The notes: generated by a model not told the origin, from the letters alone. A stretch of 64,000 nt of DNA from Lysobacterales bacterium (GCA_002722315.1 PBLG01000046.1:248001-312000); one strand, 5' to 3'. Positions 42,261 through 54,783 are shown, counted from the stretch's first letter. Program-made: numbers and translations.

Positions 42261-45122
42261 TCAATCGGCGAGAGGCCAGGGTTCGGGCTTGTGAATCGCG
42301 AAGCCCTGGGCGAAGTCGATGCCGAGCTCGCGAAGCACTTCCAGGTCTTCGATGTGTTCGACCTGTTCGGCGACGCACGGAATGCCGGCCGTTCGAGCAA
42401 TCTGTGCAATGCCTCCGACCATCGCACGACCGAGGCGCGAGTTTCGCATGTCGCGAACCAGCTCGCCGTCGATCTTCAGGCCATCGATCGGCAGCATCTT
42501 CAGGTATCCGAACGAAGAAAAACCACTGCCGAAGTCATCCAGGCTGATCGAGCAGCCAAAGCGACGTATCCCGTTTATGAATTCCAGTGCCTCTGCGAGC
42601 CGGAAAATGGCGTTGCTCTCGGTGATTTCGAAACAGACATTGGCTGGATCGACACCGTTTCTTGCGAACTCCCGGGTGACGAACTCCAGGCTGTCGGACT
42701 GGCTGAAGCTTGCCCCCGACAGATTGATCGAGAATCTGTCCTCGGGCCTGATCTCACCGCGCGCATTGGCCTTGCCTATGGCCTGCAGCGCGTGCTCGAC
42801 CACCCATCGATCGAGCATCACGATCTTGTTGAAGCGTTCGGCGGCGGGGATGAATAGCGCCGGAGAAACAAGCGATCCTTCACGGTCGACCATTCGCAAC
42901 AAAATTTCGCATCGCTCGCCATCAAGGTCGTCCCGCAAGGCACTGATTCGCTGGACATGTAACTGGAAACGATTGTTGAGCAGCGCATCGCTGACTTCGA
43001 CGGCTGTCCGCAGCTGGATGCCGCTTTGCTGATGAGCCTCGTCGCCGGGGCGAAACGCGCTGATCTGATTGCGTCCGTTGTCCTTGGCCATGTAGCAGGC
43101 CTGGTCGGCCGCCTGCAGCGCCTCGATAAGAGTCGTGGCGCCGGCCACCTCGACCACCCCGATGCTGATGCCGACCTGGAAACGATGCTGTCGCCAGGCA
43201 AACTCGAAGTCGTTGATCGCCGCGACCAGTTTCTCGGCCACCTCGATTCCGCGCTCCAGCGTGCAGCATTGCAGGAGTAGTGCAAACTCATCTCCGCCCA
43301 GTCGAGCCAGCAGGTCGGACTTGCGCACCTGGCGCAACATCAGCGCCGCCAGTTCCCCCAGCAGCTGATCGCCAACGTGATGCCCGCAGGAATCGTTGAC
43401 AAGCTTGAACTGGTCCAGATCCATGTAAAGCAGGCAGTGGGGTTCGCGAGCCGAATCGCGAGCCAGAATCTTTTCGGCCTCGCTCTCGAACTTGCGCCGA
43501 TTGAACAGGCCGGTCAGCGAATCGTGCTGCGCCTGCCACGTGATCTGGCGTGATTTGCGCCGGCTTTCGGTCACGTCGCGGAAGACGATCACGAAACCGC
43601 CGGACGATCTGGTGTCGGCTAGTGGGGTTATCGAAAGCTCGATGTCACTGTAGCGCCCGGTCCGTCCGTCCAGACAGAAAGCCCTGGAAGCAAGCAGTTC
43701 CGGATCGTGCAGCAGATGCAGGGGATTGATCTCGACCGCGCTGTCATCGTGTTCCCAGTAAAGGATCCGCATCACGTCGGACAAGGCGGCGCCTGTGGCA
43801 TGCTCGGGCGCTCGCCCGGTCAGCCGACAAGCCACCGGGTTCAAGTACTGAACCTTTCCGTCGAGATCGGTGCGAATCACCGCATCGGAAATCGAATCGA
43901 GTGTCACGCGCGCTTCGGCGCGCGCAGAGGCAAACGCCTGCTGCTCGCGCTTGCGCTCTGTCACATCGGACATGGTGCCGATCATGCGCGCCCCAGCGCC
44001 CTGCTCTGTGGCGAGAAACGAGCCACGGTCCACGATGTCGATCCAGACACCATCGGCGCGCTCGAACCGGTATTCGGCAACGTATTCGCCGTTGCCGGCC
44101 TGCGCCCGTTCCAGCGCCTCGACTGCGCGGACCCGGTCATCCGGGTGAATGCGCCGTTCCCACTGAGCGAGGTCGATATGCACGGCTTCGTCTAAATCGC
44201 AGCCCAGAACGGTCTTGATCGCTCCAAGCCAATGGATCCGACCGGTTGCGAAATCGGCATCGTAGACGAGTTGCCCGGTGGCAAGCGCCATGGTCCGATA
44301 AGCCCGTTCGCTGTATGCGATCCGGGCTTCGGCGCGCGCCCGCCGGGTCACATCCCGCAGCGTCCCGCGAAAGCCGGAGGGTGTTCCTGCGTCGCTGCGA
44401 ATCTGCGAAACAGAACATTCCAGCGTGAGCGTCGAGCCTCGGGTATCGACAATCCTGATATTGATGCCGCGTCCACTGACGCCCCTGTGTGCCACCCGTA
44501 GAAATGCACGCATGACGCGTGCCTTGTCTTCATCGACGACGCGATCCAGAATTCGCAGGCCCACGATGTGGTCATCGTCCACCTCGAGAATCTCCCGGAG
44601 TGCGGCGTTGCAGAACAACAGGCTGCCGTCAAGGTCGAGTTCGAAATAGCCGTCGATCAACGATTCGACGATTGTCCGGTACTGTTCCTCGCGCTGGACC
44701 AGCAGCGCTTCGGCATTCTTTCGCGCGCTGATATCACGGTAGATTCCGAAAATTCCGATCTGCTCATGGGTCGAGCGGATAGGTACACCGGAGACTTCAA
44801 CGTCCAGGAGACTGCCATCGCGCGTCATGCGCGAAGATTCGACGCGCACCGGCGTGCCGTCGAGCACTTCGCTGGAAATTTCGCTGGCCTCGTCGTGAAA
44901 TCCCGGGGCGACAATCAACTCGTGGATCGATCGGCCGACGCACTCGGTCATCGAATACCCGAACAACGCTTCGAAGGCGGAGTTGGTGCGGATCACGCGA
45001 TCAGTGCCGTCAACCAGCACGATTCCATCGGGCGAGTGCTCGAACAGATGTTCAAACAGGATCGAATCGAGGCCTGAATCGCTGCCGGTCGAGTCGGGCT
45101 TGCATTTTGCAGTGGCGTCCAT
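42261..45122 (-). CDS. Multi-PAS GGDEF/EAL cyclic-di-GMP protein
   Basis: PAS/PAC repeats (LFEHSPDGIVLVDGTDRVIRTNSAFEALFGYS...), RLGGDEFALLL GGDEF, EAL-type FSINLSGASFS and ISLDDFGSGFSSFGYLKMLPIDGLKIDGELV. Start M at 45122. Confidence 0.88.
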   Translation of the reverse strand: MDATAKCKPDSTGSDSGLDSILFEHLFEHSPDGIVLVDGTDRVIRTNSAFEALFGYSMTECVGRSIHELIVAPGFHDEASEISSEVLDGTPVRVESSRMTRDGSLLDVEVSGVPIRSTHEQIGIFGIYRDISARKNAEALLVQREEQYRTIVESLIDGYFELDLDGSLLFCNAALREILEVDDDHIVGLRILDRVVDEDKARVMRAFLRVAHRGVSGRGINIRIVDTRGSTLTLECSVSQIRSDAGTPSGFRGTLRDVTRRARAEARIAYSERAYRTMALATGQLVYDADFATGRIHWLGAIKTVLGCDLDEAVHIDLAQWERRIHPDDRVRAVEALERAQAGNGEYVAEYRFERADGVWIDIVDRGSFLATEQGAGARMIGTMSDVTERKREQQAFASARAEARVTLDSISDAVIRTDLDGKVQYLNPVACRLTGRAPEHATGAALSDVMRILYWEHDDSAVEINPLHLLHDPELLASRAFCLDGRTGRYSDIELSITPLADTRSSGGFVIVFRDVTESRRKSRQITWQAQHDSLTGLFNRRKFESEAEKILARDSAREPHCLLYMDLDQFKLVNDSCGHHVGDQLLGELAALMLRQVRKSDLLARLGGDEFALLLQCCTLERGIEVAEKLVAAINDFEFAWRQHRFQVGISIGVVEVAGATTLIEALQAADQACYMAKDNGRNQISAFRPGDEAHQQSGIQLRTAVEVSDALLNNRFQLHVQRISALRDDLDGERCEILLRMVDREGSLVSPALFIPAAERFNKIVMLDRWVVEHALQAIGKANARGEIRPEDRFSINLSGASFSQSDSLEFVTREFARNGVDPANVCFEITESNAIFRLAEALEFINGIRRFGCSISLDDFGSGFSSFGYLKMLPIDGLKIDGELVRDMRNSRLGRAMVGGIAQIARTAGIPCVAEQVEHIEDLEVLRELGIDFAQGFAIHKPEPWPLAD

Positions 45123-45402
45123 CCCTAAAAATATGCAATACACGTGCCATGGGTTGCGGGCCGCTGCCCCCGCCACACGCGAGCGGGGTGGATGCGTGGC
45201 CGGTTGAAGATCCGGCGGGAATTCGGATGGCCAAGATGGCAAAACTGGTTGAAATCTTTCAGATTGCGCGGCGTCCGGGTGCGAACGGGCGCGGGCCGAT
45301 CACCTTAAGGCCTGCTGTCGGTCTTGCCTGAACGCGCGTGCCGGACGTAGACTTCTTCCGGGAGCGGCAGCGGGGGCCGGGGTTTTTCGAGGGAGTCAGA
45401 CC

Positions 45403-45966
45403 ATGCTGAGCATTATCGATCTCTGGATGCCGATACTGGTATCCGCCGTACTTGTATTCATTGCAAGTTCCGTCATCCACATGGTGCTCAAGACGCACAA
45501 CAGCGACTACCGCCGCCTGCCGAACGAAGAACGGGTCACGAGCGCCGTCCGCGAGCAGGGCGCCTCGCCGGGCGTCTACATGTTTCCCTACTGCACCGAC
45601 ATGAAGGAGATGGGTTCGGAGGAAACGAAGGCGAAGTTCCAGCGCGGCCCGGTCGGAATGCTGACCCTGATGCCCGACGGCATTCCCAACGTCGGCAAGT
45701 CGCTCGGCATGTGGGTGGTCTACCTGCTGCTGGTCGCGGTTTTCGTCGCCTACATCGCCGCCGCATCGCTCGCGCCCGCGGCCGACTACCCGACCGTCTT
45801 CCGTGTTGCCGGCGCGGCAGCCTTCCTGCCGTTCGTGCTCGGCAACATGCCGGCCGCCATCTGGCACGGACAGCCGTGGTCGACGACGATACGATTCGCG
45901 ATCGACGGCGTGGTCTACAGCCTGCTCGTTGCCGGCACCTTCGCGGGTTTCTGGCCGGGCGGTTGA
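45403..45966 (+). CDS. Hypothetical membrane protein
   Basis: Several TM segments (WMPILVSAVLVFIASSVIHMVL, MWVVYLLLVAVFVAYIAAA, AIDGVVYSLLVAGTFAGFWPGG). Confidence 0.75.
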   Translation: MLSIIDLWMPILVSAVLVFIASSVIHMVLKTHNSDYRRLPNEERVTSAVREQGASPGVYMFPYCTDMKEMGSEETKAKFQRGPVGMLTLMPDGIPNVGKSLGMWVVYLLLVAVFVAYIAAASLAPAADYPTVFRVAGAAAFLPFVLGNMPAAIWHGQPWSTTIRFAIDGVVYSLLVAGTFAGFWPGG

Positions 45967-46059
45967 GTCACAACGATGGGGAATCGAACCCGTTGTAGCC
46001 GCCCGAAATTGACAAACCTTGCCAAAATTGAGATTCTTGGGTAATTCCCGCGCACCAAG

Positions 46060-46308
46060 GTGAAATCCGTGACGACAATGAATGTGTCCCTTCCGGAAGA
46101 AATGAAGCGATGGGTTGAGGACCAGGGCAAGACCGGGCGGTTTGGAAATTCCAGTGATTACGTTCGGGAGCTCATTCGGCGCGATCAGGAGCGTCAGGCG
46201 AAGATCGCACACCTTCAGCGACTGATCGACGAAGGAATCCACAGCGGTGTCAGCGAAATGAGCATGGCCGACTTGCGGAACTCGGCTCGAAGCAAGATCA
46301 GACCCTGA
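46060..46308 (+). CDS. ParD-family type II antitoxin
   Basis: MNVSLPEEMKRWVEDQGKTGRFGNSSDYVRELIRRDQERQAKIAHLQRLIDEGIHSGVS; classic ParD RHH. Confidence 0.92.
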   Translation: MKSVTTMNVSLPEEMKRWVEDQGKTGRFGNSSDYVRELIRRDQERQAKIAHLQRLIDEGIHSGVSEMSMADLRNSARSKIRP

Positions 46309-46310
46309 AC

Positions 46311-46610
46311 GTGGCCTATCGGCTGACGCGCAGGGCCGCCGAGGACATCGAAGAGATCTATTCATTTGGCGCTGAGCAGTTTGGCGTCGACCAGGCCGAC
46401 GCCTATCACACGCTGCTGGAACGCACCTTCGAGTTCCTTGCGAATAATCCGCTCGCGGCCCGAAAGCGACTGGAACTGGCGCCGCCGATTCGAATACACG
46501 CGGTGCAGTCTCACCTGGTGATCTACCGGGTCGAAGACAATGGCGAGATCCTGATCGTTCGCGTTCGGCACGGCCACGAAGACTGGGCCGAACCGGTGGT
46601 CGACCCCTGA
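46311..46610 (+). CDS. ParE/RelE-family toxin
   Basis: YRLTRRAAEDIEEIYSFGAEQFGVDQADAYHTLLERTFEFLANNPLAARKR...HLVIYRVEDNGEILIVRVRHGHEDW. Confidence 0.92.
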   Translation: MAYRLTRRAAEDIEEIYSFGAEQFGVDQADAYHTLLERTFEFLANNPLAARKRLELAPPIRIHAVQSHLVIYRVEDNGEILIVRVRHGHEDWAEPVVDP

Positions 46611-46745
46611 TCGCGCAATCAGACATTTTGCCGATAGACGAAACCCTGGTTGGCCGAGCAGCATCGCTTGGTTTCGAGCACGATTTGACCCTTGAGATTC
46701 CCGATTTCGCAGCCCCAGAAAATTCTCTTAAATACCTGTTTTGAT

Positions 46746-46781
46746 TTGAAAATGAGTGCCTGAAACTGTATACTTGAACAG
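46746..46781 (+). promoter_or_regulatory. sigma70-like promoter overlapped by a LexA (SOS) box
   Basis: TTGAAA (46746-46751) - 17 nt - TATACT (46769-46774); CTGTATACTTGAACAG (46766-46781) fits CTGT-N8-ACAG. Confidence 0.7.
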
Positions 46782-46801
46782 TATTCAAGCGGAGTTCACT
46801 C

Positions 46802-48142
46802 ATGACCTCTCCGGCCATTGATCTGCCAACCGAATCTCCCCGCAAGCTGCACGAAATCGAGTCCGAAATCACTGAACTGGCCGCGCACATTCACGCCGCG
46901 ACTTACCGGCTGCTCGTGCTCATTCGCGAGTTCGACGAGCGCGAGGGCTGGGGCGGGCCCGGGATGAAGTCCTGCGCGCATTGGCTCAACTGGAAATGCG
47001 GCATCGGACTTGGGGCAGCGCGCGAAAAGGTGCGAGTTGCCCATGCACTGAACGATTTGCCGAAAATCAGCGACGCGTTCCGGCGCGGCACGGTCAGCTT
47101 TTCCAAGGTCCGCGCGATGACTCGCGTCGCGACCCCGGAGAACGAGGATTACCTGATGCAGATTGCGGATCGCGGTACGGCCTCGCATGTCGAACGGCTC
47201 GTCAAGAACTTTCGAAAGGTCAAACGAATCGAGGCGCTCGAGCAGGAGAATCAGCGCCATGCTTTGCGCGAGCTGAACTGGTTTGTCGATGACGACGGCA
47301 GCTACGTGATCCGCGCGCGCTTGACGCCGGAGCAGGGCGAGCGGGTAGTCAAAGCGCTCGAAGCCGCCTGCGATGAGAATGATTCTGAATTAAAAAACGT
47401 TCCCGCGGAAACGTCGACCACCCCGGCCGTCGATCCGATGAGCGATCCGGTCGCGGCGCGCCGCGCGGATGCACTGGAACGCCTGGCCGATGCATTCTTC
47501 GGCAAGCCCGGTGACGGTGAATCGTCTGCAGTCACCGGCGGCGATCGCTGCACCATCAACCTGCACACCACGCCCGACACGCTCGCGGCCGACGGCGAAA
47601 CGGCCGAAGCCGAGCTGGAATCGGGCGCACGCGTTTCCGCGGAAACGTCCAGAAGGCTGGCCTGCGACTGCGGCGTGGTGCACTGGCGCGAGGACGATGA
47701 CGGTTCGGCGCTGAACGTCGGCCGCAAGACCCGCAGCATCCCGCCGGCGATCCGGCGCGCACTGCAGCGGCGCGACCAGGGCTGCCGCTTCCCGGGCTGC
47801 ACTACCCACAAATATGTCGACGCGCACCACATCCTGCACTGGGCTGACGGCGGCGAAACGAAGCTGGACAACCTGGTTCTCCTGTGCCGACATCACCATC
47901 GCCTGGTCCACGAAGGCGGTTACGGCGTGGACATGACCGCCGGCGGCCCGAAATTTACCGATCCGACCGCACGGACCATCGCACCGGCGGCAGAAACGCG
48001 TTTCCGCGGAAACGTTTTTGCGCTGAAGCTGCAGAATCGACAAGTCGGGCTGAAAATCGACTCCGAGACCACGATTCCGATGTGGGAGGGCGAGCGAATG
48101 GACGACGGGATGGCGGTGGAGGGGTTGTTGCAGTTGGAGTAG
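46802..48142 (+). CDS. DUF222 (13E12-repeat family) HNH endonuclease
   Basis: GAREKVRVAHALNDLPKISDAFRRGTVSFSKVRAMTRVATPENEDYLM (DUF222), CRFPGCTTHKYVDAHHILHWADGGETKLDNLVLLCRHHHRLVHEGG (HNH). Confidence 0.93.
   Translation: MTSPAIDLPTESPRKLHEIESEITELAAHIHAATYRLLVLIREFDEREGWGGPGMKSCAHWLNWKCGIGLGAAREKVRVAHALNDLPKISDAFRRGTVSFSKVRAMTRVATPENEDYLMQIADRGTASHVERLVKNFRKVKRIEALEQENQRHALRELNWFVDDDGSYVIRARLTPEQGERVVKALEAACDENDSELKNVPAETSTTPAVDPMSDPVAARRADALERLADAFFGKPGDGESSAVTGGDRCTINLHTTPDTLAADGETAEAELESGARVSAETSRRLACDCGVVHWREDDDGSALNVGRKTRSIPPAIRRALQRRDQGCRFPGCTTHKYVDAHHILHWADGGETKLDNLVLLCRHHHRLVHEGGYGVDMTAGGPKFTDPTARTIAPAAETRFRGNVFALKLQNRQVGLKIDSETTIPMWEGERMDDGMAVEGLLQLE
47397..47414. repeat. Intragenic palindrome, copy 1
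   Basis: ACGTTcCCGCGGAAACGT (one deviation from ACGTTTCCGCGGAAACGT). Confidence 0.85.
47632..47647. repeat. Intragenic palindrome, copy 2
   Basis: CGTTTCCGCGGAAACG, perfect 16-bp palindrome. Confidence 0.92.
47999..48014. repeat. Intragenic palindrome, copy 3 (different reading frame)
   Basis: CGTTTCCGCGGAAACG, perfect; preceded by overlapping palindrome GAAACGCGTTTC (47993-48004). Confidence 0.92.
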
Positions 48143-48231
48143 GGCGGCTTCTTCGCTTGCCAGTCGCCGCTGCATAGGGGAAACTGCGGCGCGACGACAA
48201 TGCGTCCGATTGCGACGAGGGAGCAGAACCA

Positions 48232-48819
48232 ATGCAACGCAAGAAAAGTAGTTCCGCGTTACGGCTCCGAATCACTCTGGAGGGCATCGAGCCACCCATC
48301 TGGCGGAGTGTGATTTTTCCGCGAAACGGAACGCTCCACGAGCTGCATCGGGCAATCCAGATGATGTTTGACTGGTATGACTATCACCTGTACCAGTTCG
48401 AGATCGGTAACAGGCACTTCGAGGCGCCGGATGAGGGGTCAGAAGGCGAGGACTCGACCGAAGCCAGACTGTCGAAACTGATCACAGGGCCCGGTCAGAC
48501 CTTCATCTATCTCTACGATTTCGGAGACGGCTGGGCGCATCGGATCGAAGTCGAAGATGCCCACGTGTCAGCCGATCCGGGCTGGATTCCGTGGCTGGTC
48601 GACGGCGCCCGGCGTGGCCCGCCGGAAGATTGTGGCGGCGTCGACGGCTACCAGCGGCTGATCGAGGCAGCGAAAGCGCCGCGCGAATCCCTTGACGAAG
48701 ATGATCGGGAGTTCGTGGAATGGGCGGGCGACGATTTCGATCCGGAGAAATTCAACGTGGCTCAGGCGCGTCATGCCCTGCTGCTTGCCGCCGCGTGGGG
48801 CTGCTTGAAGCGACGATGA
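48232..48819 (+). CDS. Plasmid pRiA4b ORF-3 family protein
   Basis: LRLRITLEGIEPPIWRSVIFPRNGTLHELHRAIQMMFDWYDYHLYQFEIG...YLYDFGDGWAHRIEVED...GPPEDCGGVDGY. Confidence 0.9.
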   Translation: MQRKKSSSALRLRITLEGIEPPIWRSVIFPRNGTLHELHRAIQMMFDWYDYHLYQFEIGNRHFEAPDEGSEGEDSTEARLSKLITGPGQTFIYLYDFGDGWAHRIEVEDAHVSADPGWIPWLVDGARRGPPEDCGGVDGYQRLIEAAKAPRESLDEDDREFVEWAGDDFDPEKFNVAQARHALLLAAAWGCLKRR

Positions 48820-48831
48820 AGGTTCCTGCGG

Positions 48832-49641
48832 TCATTGCAATAACCCGATTGCTTGTGCCGTAGCCCAGGAAACGACTATGGCCCAGCCAAAGCTGGCGAG
48901 CGTGCCGATGATGACGGTTTCACTATGGCTGCGCTCCCTGGCGTACTGAAACCGGAGTATGGACTTGGCGGCGATGAGGAACCCGATAGCCTGAAATTCC
49001 TGAGCCATGATCAGCATGAAGATCAGCGCGCGTTCCAGAAGCCCGATCCATTTCCCGCCGTCGATCAAGCCTATGTCAGCCTCGAAGGCCTGCCTTTCAT
49101 CTGGCTGTGAATCCGTGCGCTTGCCGCGCTCTTGGTTAGGCTTGGCGGATTCATCCAGATTGAAGCCCTGCATGAACAGTTCGATTACGAAACCGCCGGT
49201 CCGCGTAGTGAGTGTGAAGCCGGCACTCACGCATAGCACGATCAGGAACTGCACCTGCAAGTCTGCCGAGAGTGTGGACCACCAGCCTTCGCTCCAGGCG
49301 TCGCGCAGGTACCAGGCCGTGACAACGATAACCAGAACATGCAGGATCTGGTCGGCCAGGAAAAGGATCAGTCTTCCGCGTGGGTGCTCGCGAACCCAGG
49401 GTTTTTCTGACTGCCAGAGCTTGCCCCAGTCGATTACCGCATGCGAAATGGCAATGATTGCAACGGTGATTAGTGCCCCGCTCGACCATGCCCCAAGCAG
49501 GACCGCCGCGGTCGCGGCGACAATCGCTACATGGGCGAGAAATGCCTTGACGCGACGTTTGTTGTCAATGATCCAGCGCACTTGCAGCACGAAATCGGCG
49601 AATACATGGGCGGCGAACAGTGTCAGGGCGGTTTCGATCAT
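48832..49641 (-). CDS. DUF3307-type membrane protein
   Basis: MIETALTLFAAHVFADFVLQVRWIIDNKRRVKAFLAHVAIVAATAAVLL...ISHAVIDWGKLW...LFLADQILHVLVIVV; multi-TM. Confidence 0.8.
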   Translation of the reverse strand: MIETALTLFAAHVFADFVLQVRWIIDNKRRVKAFLAHVAIVAATAAVLLGAWSSGALITVAIIAISHAVIDWGKLWQSEKPWVREHPRGRLILFLADQILHVLVIVVTAWYLRDAWSEGWWSTLSADLQVQFLIVLCVSAGFTLTTRTGGFVIELFMQGFNLDESAKPNQERGKRTDSQPDERQAFEADIGLIDGGKWIGLLERALIFMLIMAQEFQAIGFLIAAKSILRFQYARERSHSETVIIGTLASFGWAIVVSWATAQAIGLLQ

Positions 49642-49717
49642 GTCGCGGTCAATCTCATGTTGCAGCTATCCGAGGGAACAACGGACAGCCGTGTCGAAAA
49701 AACGGGCGGCTTTGGCA

Positions 49718-49772
49718 AAAACAGTCTATTCAGGCTGTTTTTCTGAAAACAGGCCGTTCAGGCTGTTTTTCT
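49718..49772 (-). terminator. Tandemly duplicated terminator-like hairpins between SatD-like and DUF3307 genes
   Basis: Two 28-bp-period units AAAACAG...TTCAGGCTGTTTTTCT; on minus each reads AAAACAGCC-tgaay-GGCCTGTTTT or a close variant. The SatD-like stop codon lies in the first hairpin. Confidence 0.7.
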
Positions 49773-50405
49773 ACCCAAAGCGCTCTCGAAACCGTGTATT
49801 GCCCGGAGAAGGGCCCGACCCCCGGCTTTCGCGAAATGGTCCTGCACAGTCTGCGGGCGAACTCCGATGGATTCCGCGACCTGTGCATATTTGGGTTCCT
49901 CGGGTGCTGCCACGAGCCCGAACACTTCCGCCTGTTTACTTGTCCATCCGCTCGAAAGCCCCTCGCAGGCCGCAAACAGGCCCTTGATCAGGGGCAAAAG
50001 CTGTCGAGGCTTGAAATCACCATCGATCGCCCAACGATCCGGGCCCTTGATTTCTTCGAGATGCATGCCCGATAGCTCAAAAGCGCTTCCCTGGGATCCG
50101 GCCAATGCGGTCCCTAGCGCGCCGAAGCCAATACCGAACGCGATTCTCGTATCCGCATCCTGGTCAAAATTCTTGACGATCGATCGGAACAGCAGTCCGG
50201 CCCGAAGCGCATGCACAGGTTCGATCAGCGCGAATTGCCACCCGTCGCCGCGGAATCGCTCCAGTCGGGGGCTGCTCGGCTCAGTCCATCTACGAATATT
50301 GTCCGCGCCCTCGGATAGCGACCGCATAAGTTCGTCAAGCCTTTCGCTCTCCATTCGAGTGGAGCGCACGATATCTCCGGTCAGCACGCAGATCTTTCCG
50401 CTCAT
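49758..50405 (-). CDS. SatD-family-like protein; N-terminal region resembles class III nucleotidyl cyclases, C-terminal HTH
   Basis: MSGKICVLTGDIVRSTRMESERLDELM...RLERFRGDGWQFALIEPVHALRAGLLFRSIVK...TRIAFGIGFGALGTALAGSQGSAFELSGMHLEEI...YAQVAESIGVRPQTVQDHFAKAG. Confidence 0.7.
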   Translation of the reverse strand: MSGKICVLTGDIVRSTRMESERLDELMRSLSEGADNIRRWTEPSSPRLERFRGDGWQFALIEPVHALRAGLLFRSIVKNFDQDADTRIAFGIGFGALGTALAGSQGSAFELSGMHLEEIKGPDRWAIDGDFKPRQLLPLIKGLFAACEGLSSGWTSKQAEVFGLVAAPEEPKYAQVAESIGVRPQTVQDHFAKAGGRALLRAIHGFESALGRKTA

Positions 50406-50457
50406 CGCTTTGCACTCGCTATCGCATGATTCGCTCGACACCCAATTAACGGCTTCT

Positions 50458-53976
<3,519 letters not shown>

Positions 53977-54026
53977 GGCCTCGATTGTTGCCGGAACGGG
54001 CGGGGTGGTCAAGTCGGGTTTGCCAA

Positions 54027-54320
54027 TTAGGACGGCGCGATGGGCGGCCACTGACGGCGGGTGTGGACCAGCGCAAGAATCCAGACCTTGCCGCGTTCGG
54101 GATCGACTTCGTAGATCAGTCGGTAGCTCTCGTGGACAATGAACTCGCGAGTGCCGGGAACCAGGCCCTCCCGGCCCAGCTCGGGATGGTCGATCAACCG
54201 CTTGACAGTCGTACCGAAAAGCGCGTCCATCCGGGCCGCTGCATACGGGTCATCGGCAGCGATTCTGGCCCAGATTTCAAATCGATCCTGGCGGGCCTCT
54301 GTCGTCCAGACGATTCTCAA
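54027..54320 (-). CDS. RelE/ParE-family toxin
   Basis: [73 protein letters not shown]. Confidence 0.92.
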   Translation of the reverse strand: MRIVWTTEARQDRFEIWARIAADDPYAAARMDALFGTTVKRLIDHPELGREGLVPGTREFIVHESYRLIYEVDPERGKVWILALVHTRRQWPPIAPS

Positions 54321-54598
54321 CGCTCGGCCACTTTCATCGCCTGATGTCTGAGCTCGGCGAATTCGGCGTCGACTTCGGCGTCGTCGAGGCCCTTGCCGGC
54401 GCGCATCGAAGCGCGGGATTTCTTGACCTTGCGCTCCAGCCAGGTCCGGTAGTCCTCGTGCTGGTGCTTCTCGATGTATTCGCGCATGAGTTGGCGCACG
54501 ACCTGCGAGGCGGGACGATCGGCCGCTCGGGTTGCGGCCATGAAAGCCTCCCGGAGCTCCGGTTCCAGCTTCATCGTGAAAATCGCATCCTTGCTCAT
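54317..54598 (-). CDS. RHH/CopG-like antitoxin
   Basis: MSKDAIFTMKLEPELREAFMAATRAADRPASQVVRQLMREYIEKHQ; ATGA overlap with the toxin. Confidence 0.88.
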   Translation of the reverse strand: MSKDAIFTMKLEPELREAFMAATRAADRPASQVVRQLMREYIEKHQHEDYRTWLERKVKKSRASMRAGKGLDDAEVDAEFAELRHQAMKVAER

Positions 54599-54783
54599 GG
54601 TGTGCTCACCGGGTTTGGCGAAAGTATCCATAAAGTATATACCTGGTATGCATGACGCGCCACCTTGATCGATCCAGCCCGCGGCGCTCTTTTAGGACAG
54701 GGAAGAATTCATGCGCCAAGCCCTTCGGAACGATTTCCGCTACCATTCAAGGCTGATGGAAGTCCCCGGCGCCCGAGCCCCTG

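Noticed and set aside
48316-48332. TTTTTCCGCGAAACGG resembling the HNH palindrome
   Set aside because: Lacks the central CGCGG symmetry (one base short) and encodes a plausible pRiA4b ORF-3 segment; probably coincidence.
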